In this document: piece by piece, positions 4,448 through 5,324 of the stretch
How positions within the stretch are numbered: the first letter of the stretch is position 1
Layout: every line of letters starts with the position of its first letter
Source of the DNA: an uncultured Clostridia bacterium
Lineage (GTDB): Bacteria > Bacillota > Clostridia > TANB77 > CAG-508
NCBI GenBank assembly: GCA_934167135.1
Contig: CAKPKI010000111.1
Coordinates: forward strand, 1-5,324
Direction: 5' to 3'
Length of the DNA stretch: 5,324 nucleotides
Position numbers and translations under genes: made by a program
Notes under the pieces: generated by a model
Seen by the model: the letters and a program-made list of their open reading frames with translations, nothing else
The model's database searches: none
Told to the model about the DNA's origin: nothing

Positions 4448-5324
4448 ATAGAAAAGTATTATTAATAATAGCAATAATATTCAGCATAGGAATATGTTCA
4501 TATGCATCTGTAAACTTACATTTTTTATTAAATAAAGACTTTGATAGTATTTTAAATTTAGACATTAAAGAAATAGTAAAAATATTATTTACAGATAAAA
4601 GACCACTATCTATATTTGCAATATTAGAAACAATAGTAATATCATTTTTAGTATTGTTTACTAACAAAAATAAAAACATATATCATAGTAAAACAATAAA
4701 ATTAACAGATAAAATAGAAGTACCAGTTCCAACTGGTGATGGACAATATGGGACATCGTGGTGGTTGCAAAAGAAAGATTATGATAAAGTATTCGATTAT
4801 AACATTATAGATAGAACTAAAGAATATAAAGAAAGCTGTTTTGAAAAAGGTGGAGTGATAACTAATTTCGAAAGAAATGGAAATATTGAAAAAATACATT
4901 ACATTGGAGACAATTTACATACAATTTTAATAGGCAGTTCAGGTTCTGGAAAGTCAAGATCGATTTTAATTCCAAGTATAACAATGCTTGGACTAGCATC
5001 AGAAAATATGTTAATTAGTGATGTTAAGGGTGAATTATATTTATATACTGCACCTAAATTAAAAGAACTAGGTTACAATGTTATTGCATTAGACTTTATA
5101 AACTTTTTAAAAAGTAATCATTATAATTTTTTGGATTTAGTTATAAATGCAGTAGAAGATGATAACATTCCACTTGCAGAAAGTCTTGTAAATGATATTG
5201 TAAATATATTGGTTGAAAAAAATGATAAAACAGAACCTATTTGGGTTAATGGAGAACAAAGTGTAATAAAAACAGCAATTATGGCTGTAGTACTTGAAAA
5301 TAAAGGAAGAAGAGAATATCAAAC
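4444..5324 (+). CDS. VirD4/TraG-type coupling protein, 3' end outside window, start codon abnormal
   Basis: The frame is open from 4432 to the window edge. It encodes two N-terminal membrane helices (VLLIIAIIFSIGICSYASV at 4456-4512 and PLSIFAILETIVISFLVLF at 4603-4659) with about 30 residues between them, then the G-Q-Y-G-T-S-W-W motif (4741-4764), a Walker A motif G-S-S-G-S-G-K-S (4933-4956) and the family motif S-D-V-K-G-E-L-Y (5017-5040). This is the layout of VirD4-like coupling ATPases of Firmicutes conjugative elements, which sit in the inner membrane and pass the relaxase-DNA complex to the type IV channel. No ATG, GTG or TTG exists at the natural N-terminus; the first in-frame ATG (4984) is past Walker A. 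ATA 4444, seven bases after AAGGGAG, would give (M)NRKVLLIIAII, a normal start. A lost ATG, a one-base indel in the A-run at 4437-4441, or frameshifting are all possible. Confidence 0.83.
   Translation, partial: MNRKVLLIIAIIFSIGICSYASVNLHFLLNKDFDSILNLDIKEIVKILFTDKRPLSIFAILETIVISFLVLFTNKNKNIYHSKTIKLTDKIEVPVPTGDGQYGTSWWLQKKDYDKVFDYNIIDRTKEYKESCFEKGGVITNFERNGNIEKIHYIGDNLHTILIGSSGSGKSRSILIPSITMLGLASENMLISDVKGELYLYTAPKLKELGYNVIALDFINFLKSNHYNFLDLVINAVEDDNIPLAESLVNDIVNILVEKNDKTEPIWVNGEQSVIKTAIMAVVLENKGRREYQ

Noticed and set aside
3526..5322. Minus-strand open frames at 3526-3825, 4401-4679, 4702-4899 and 5137-5322
   Set aside because: All are antisense to the relaxase or coupling protein genes and have the same Phe/Ile/Ser-rich composition; no motif supports them.

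Overview
The window looks like part of an integrative and conjugative or mobilisable element from a low-GC Gram-positive bacterium, most likely a member of the Clostridia. The DNA is about 30% G+C by eye, AGA and ATA codons dominate, Shine-Dalgarno sites are purine-rich (GGAGG), and TTG start codons are frequent. TGA is used as a stop and TGG as Trp, so the code is standard and not Mycoplasma-like. All credible genes lie on the + strand. I saw no rRNA, tRNA, CRISPR array, transposase or integrase.

Left part (1-2457): a tightly packed run of accessory genes. It holds the 3' end of a gene of unknown function (3-515), a small unknown gene (508-900), an ArdA-like antirestriction gene (989-1648), a second small gene whose C-terminal domain is paralogous to that of the first (1641-2087), and another unknown small gene (2080-2457). 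At four junctions the upstream protein ends in Phe-Glu-stop, and that stop overlaps by eight bases a TTG codon in the next frame, just after a GGAG/GGAGG site that itself encodes Glu residues. This is a repeated translational-coupling design and explains the acidic C-terminal tails. ArdA and its neighbours may form an anti-defence set; only ArdA is supported by homology.

Middle (2458-2607): a non-coding stretch of about 50% G+C in its core, with three perfect inverted repeats and the sequence ATCCTGC, which matches the nick core of IncP/MobP-type transfer origins. It sits directly before a ribbon-helix-helix protein (2608-3069) and a MobL/MobP-type relaxase (3062-4294). I therefore read it as oriT, with the two genes as its relaxosome.

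Right part (4295-5324): a pair of direct repeats one base-pair short of a whole number of turns at most (21 bp apart), a Rho-independent terminator, then a VirD4/TraG-type coupling protein that runs off the end of the window. This last frame has no ATG, GTG or TTG at its natural N-terminus. The best candidate is ATA at 4444, which sits correctly behind a Shine-Dalgarno site; a lost start codon, a single-base indel or a frameshift are the alternatives. The hairpin lies only a few bases before a Shine-Dalgarno site, so it may act as an attenuator between the mobilisation and transfer genes.

Together: the RHH protein and relaxase would bind and nick oriT, the VirD4-like ATPase would bring the relaxase-DNA complex to a type IV secretion channel encoded beyond the right edge, and ArdA would protect the incoming DNA from type I restriction.
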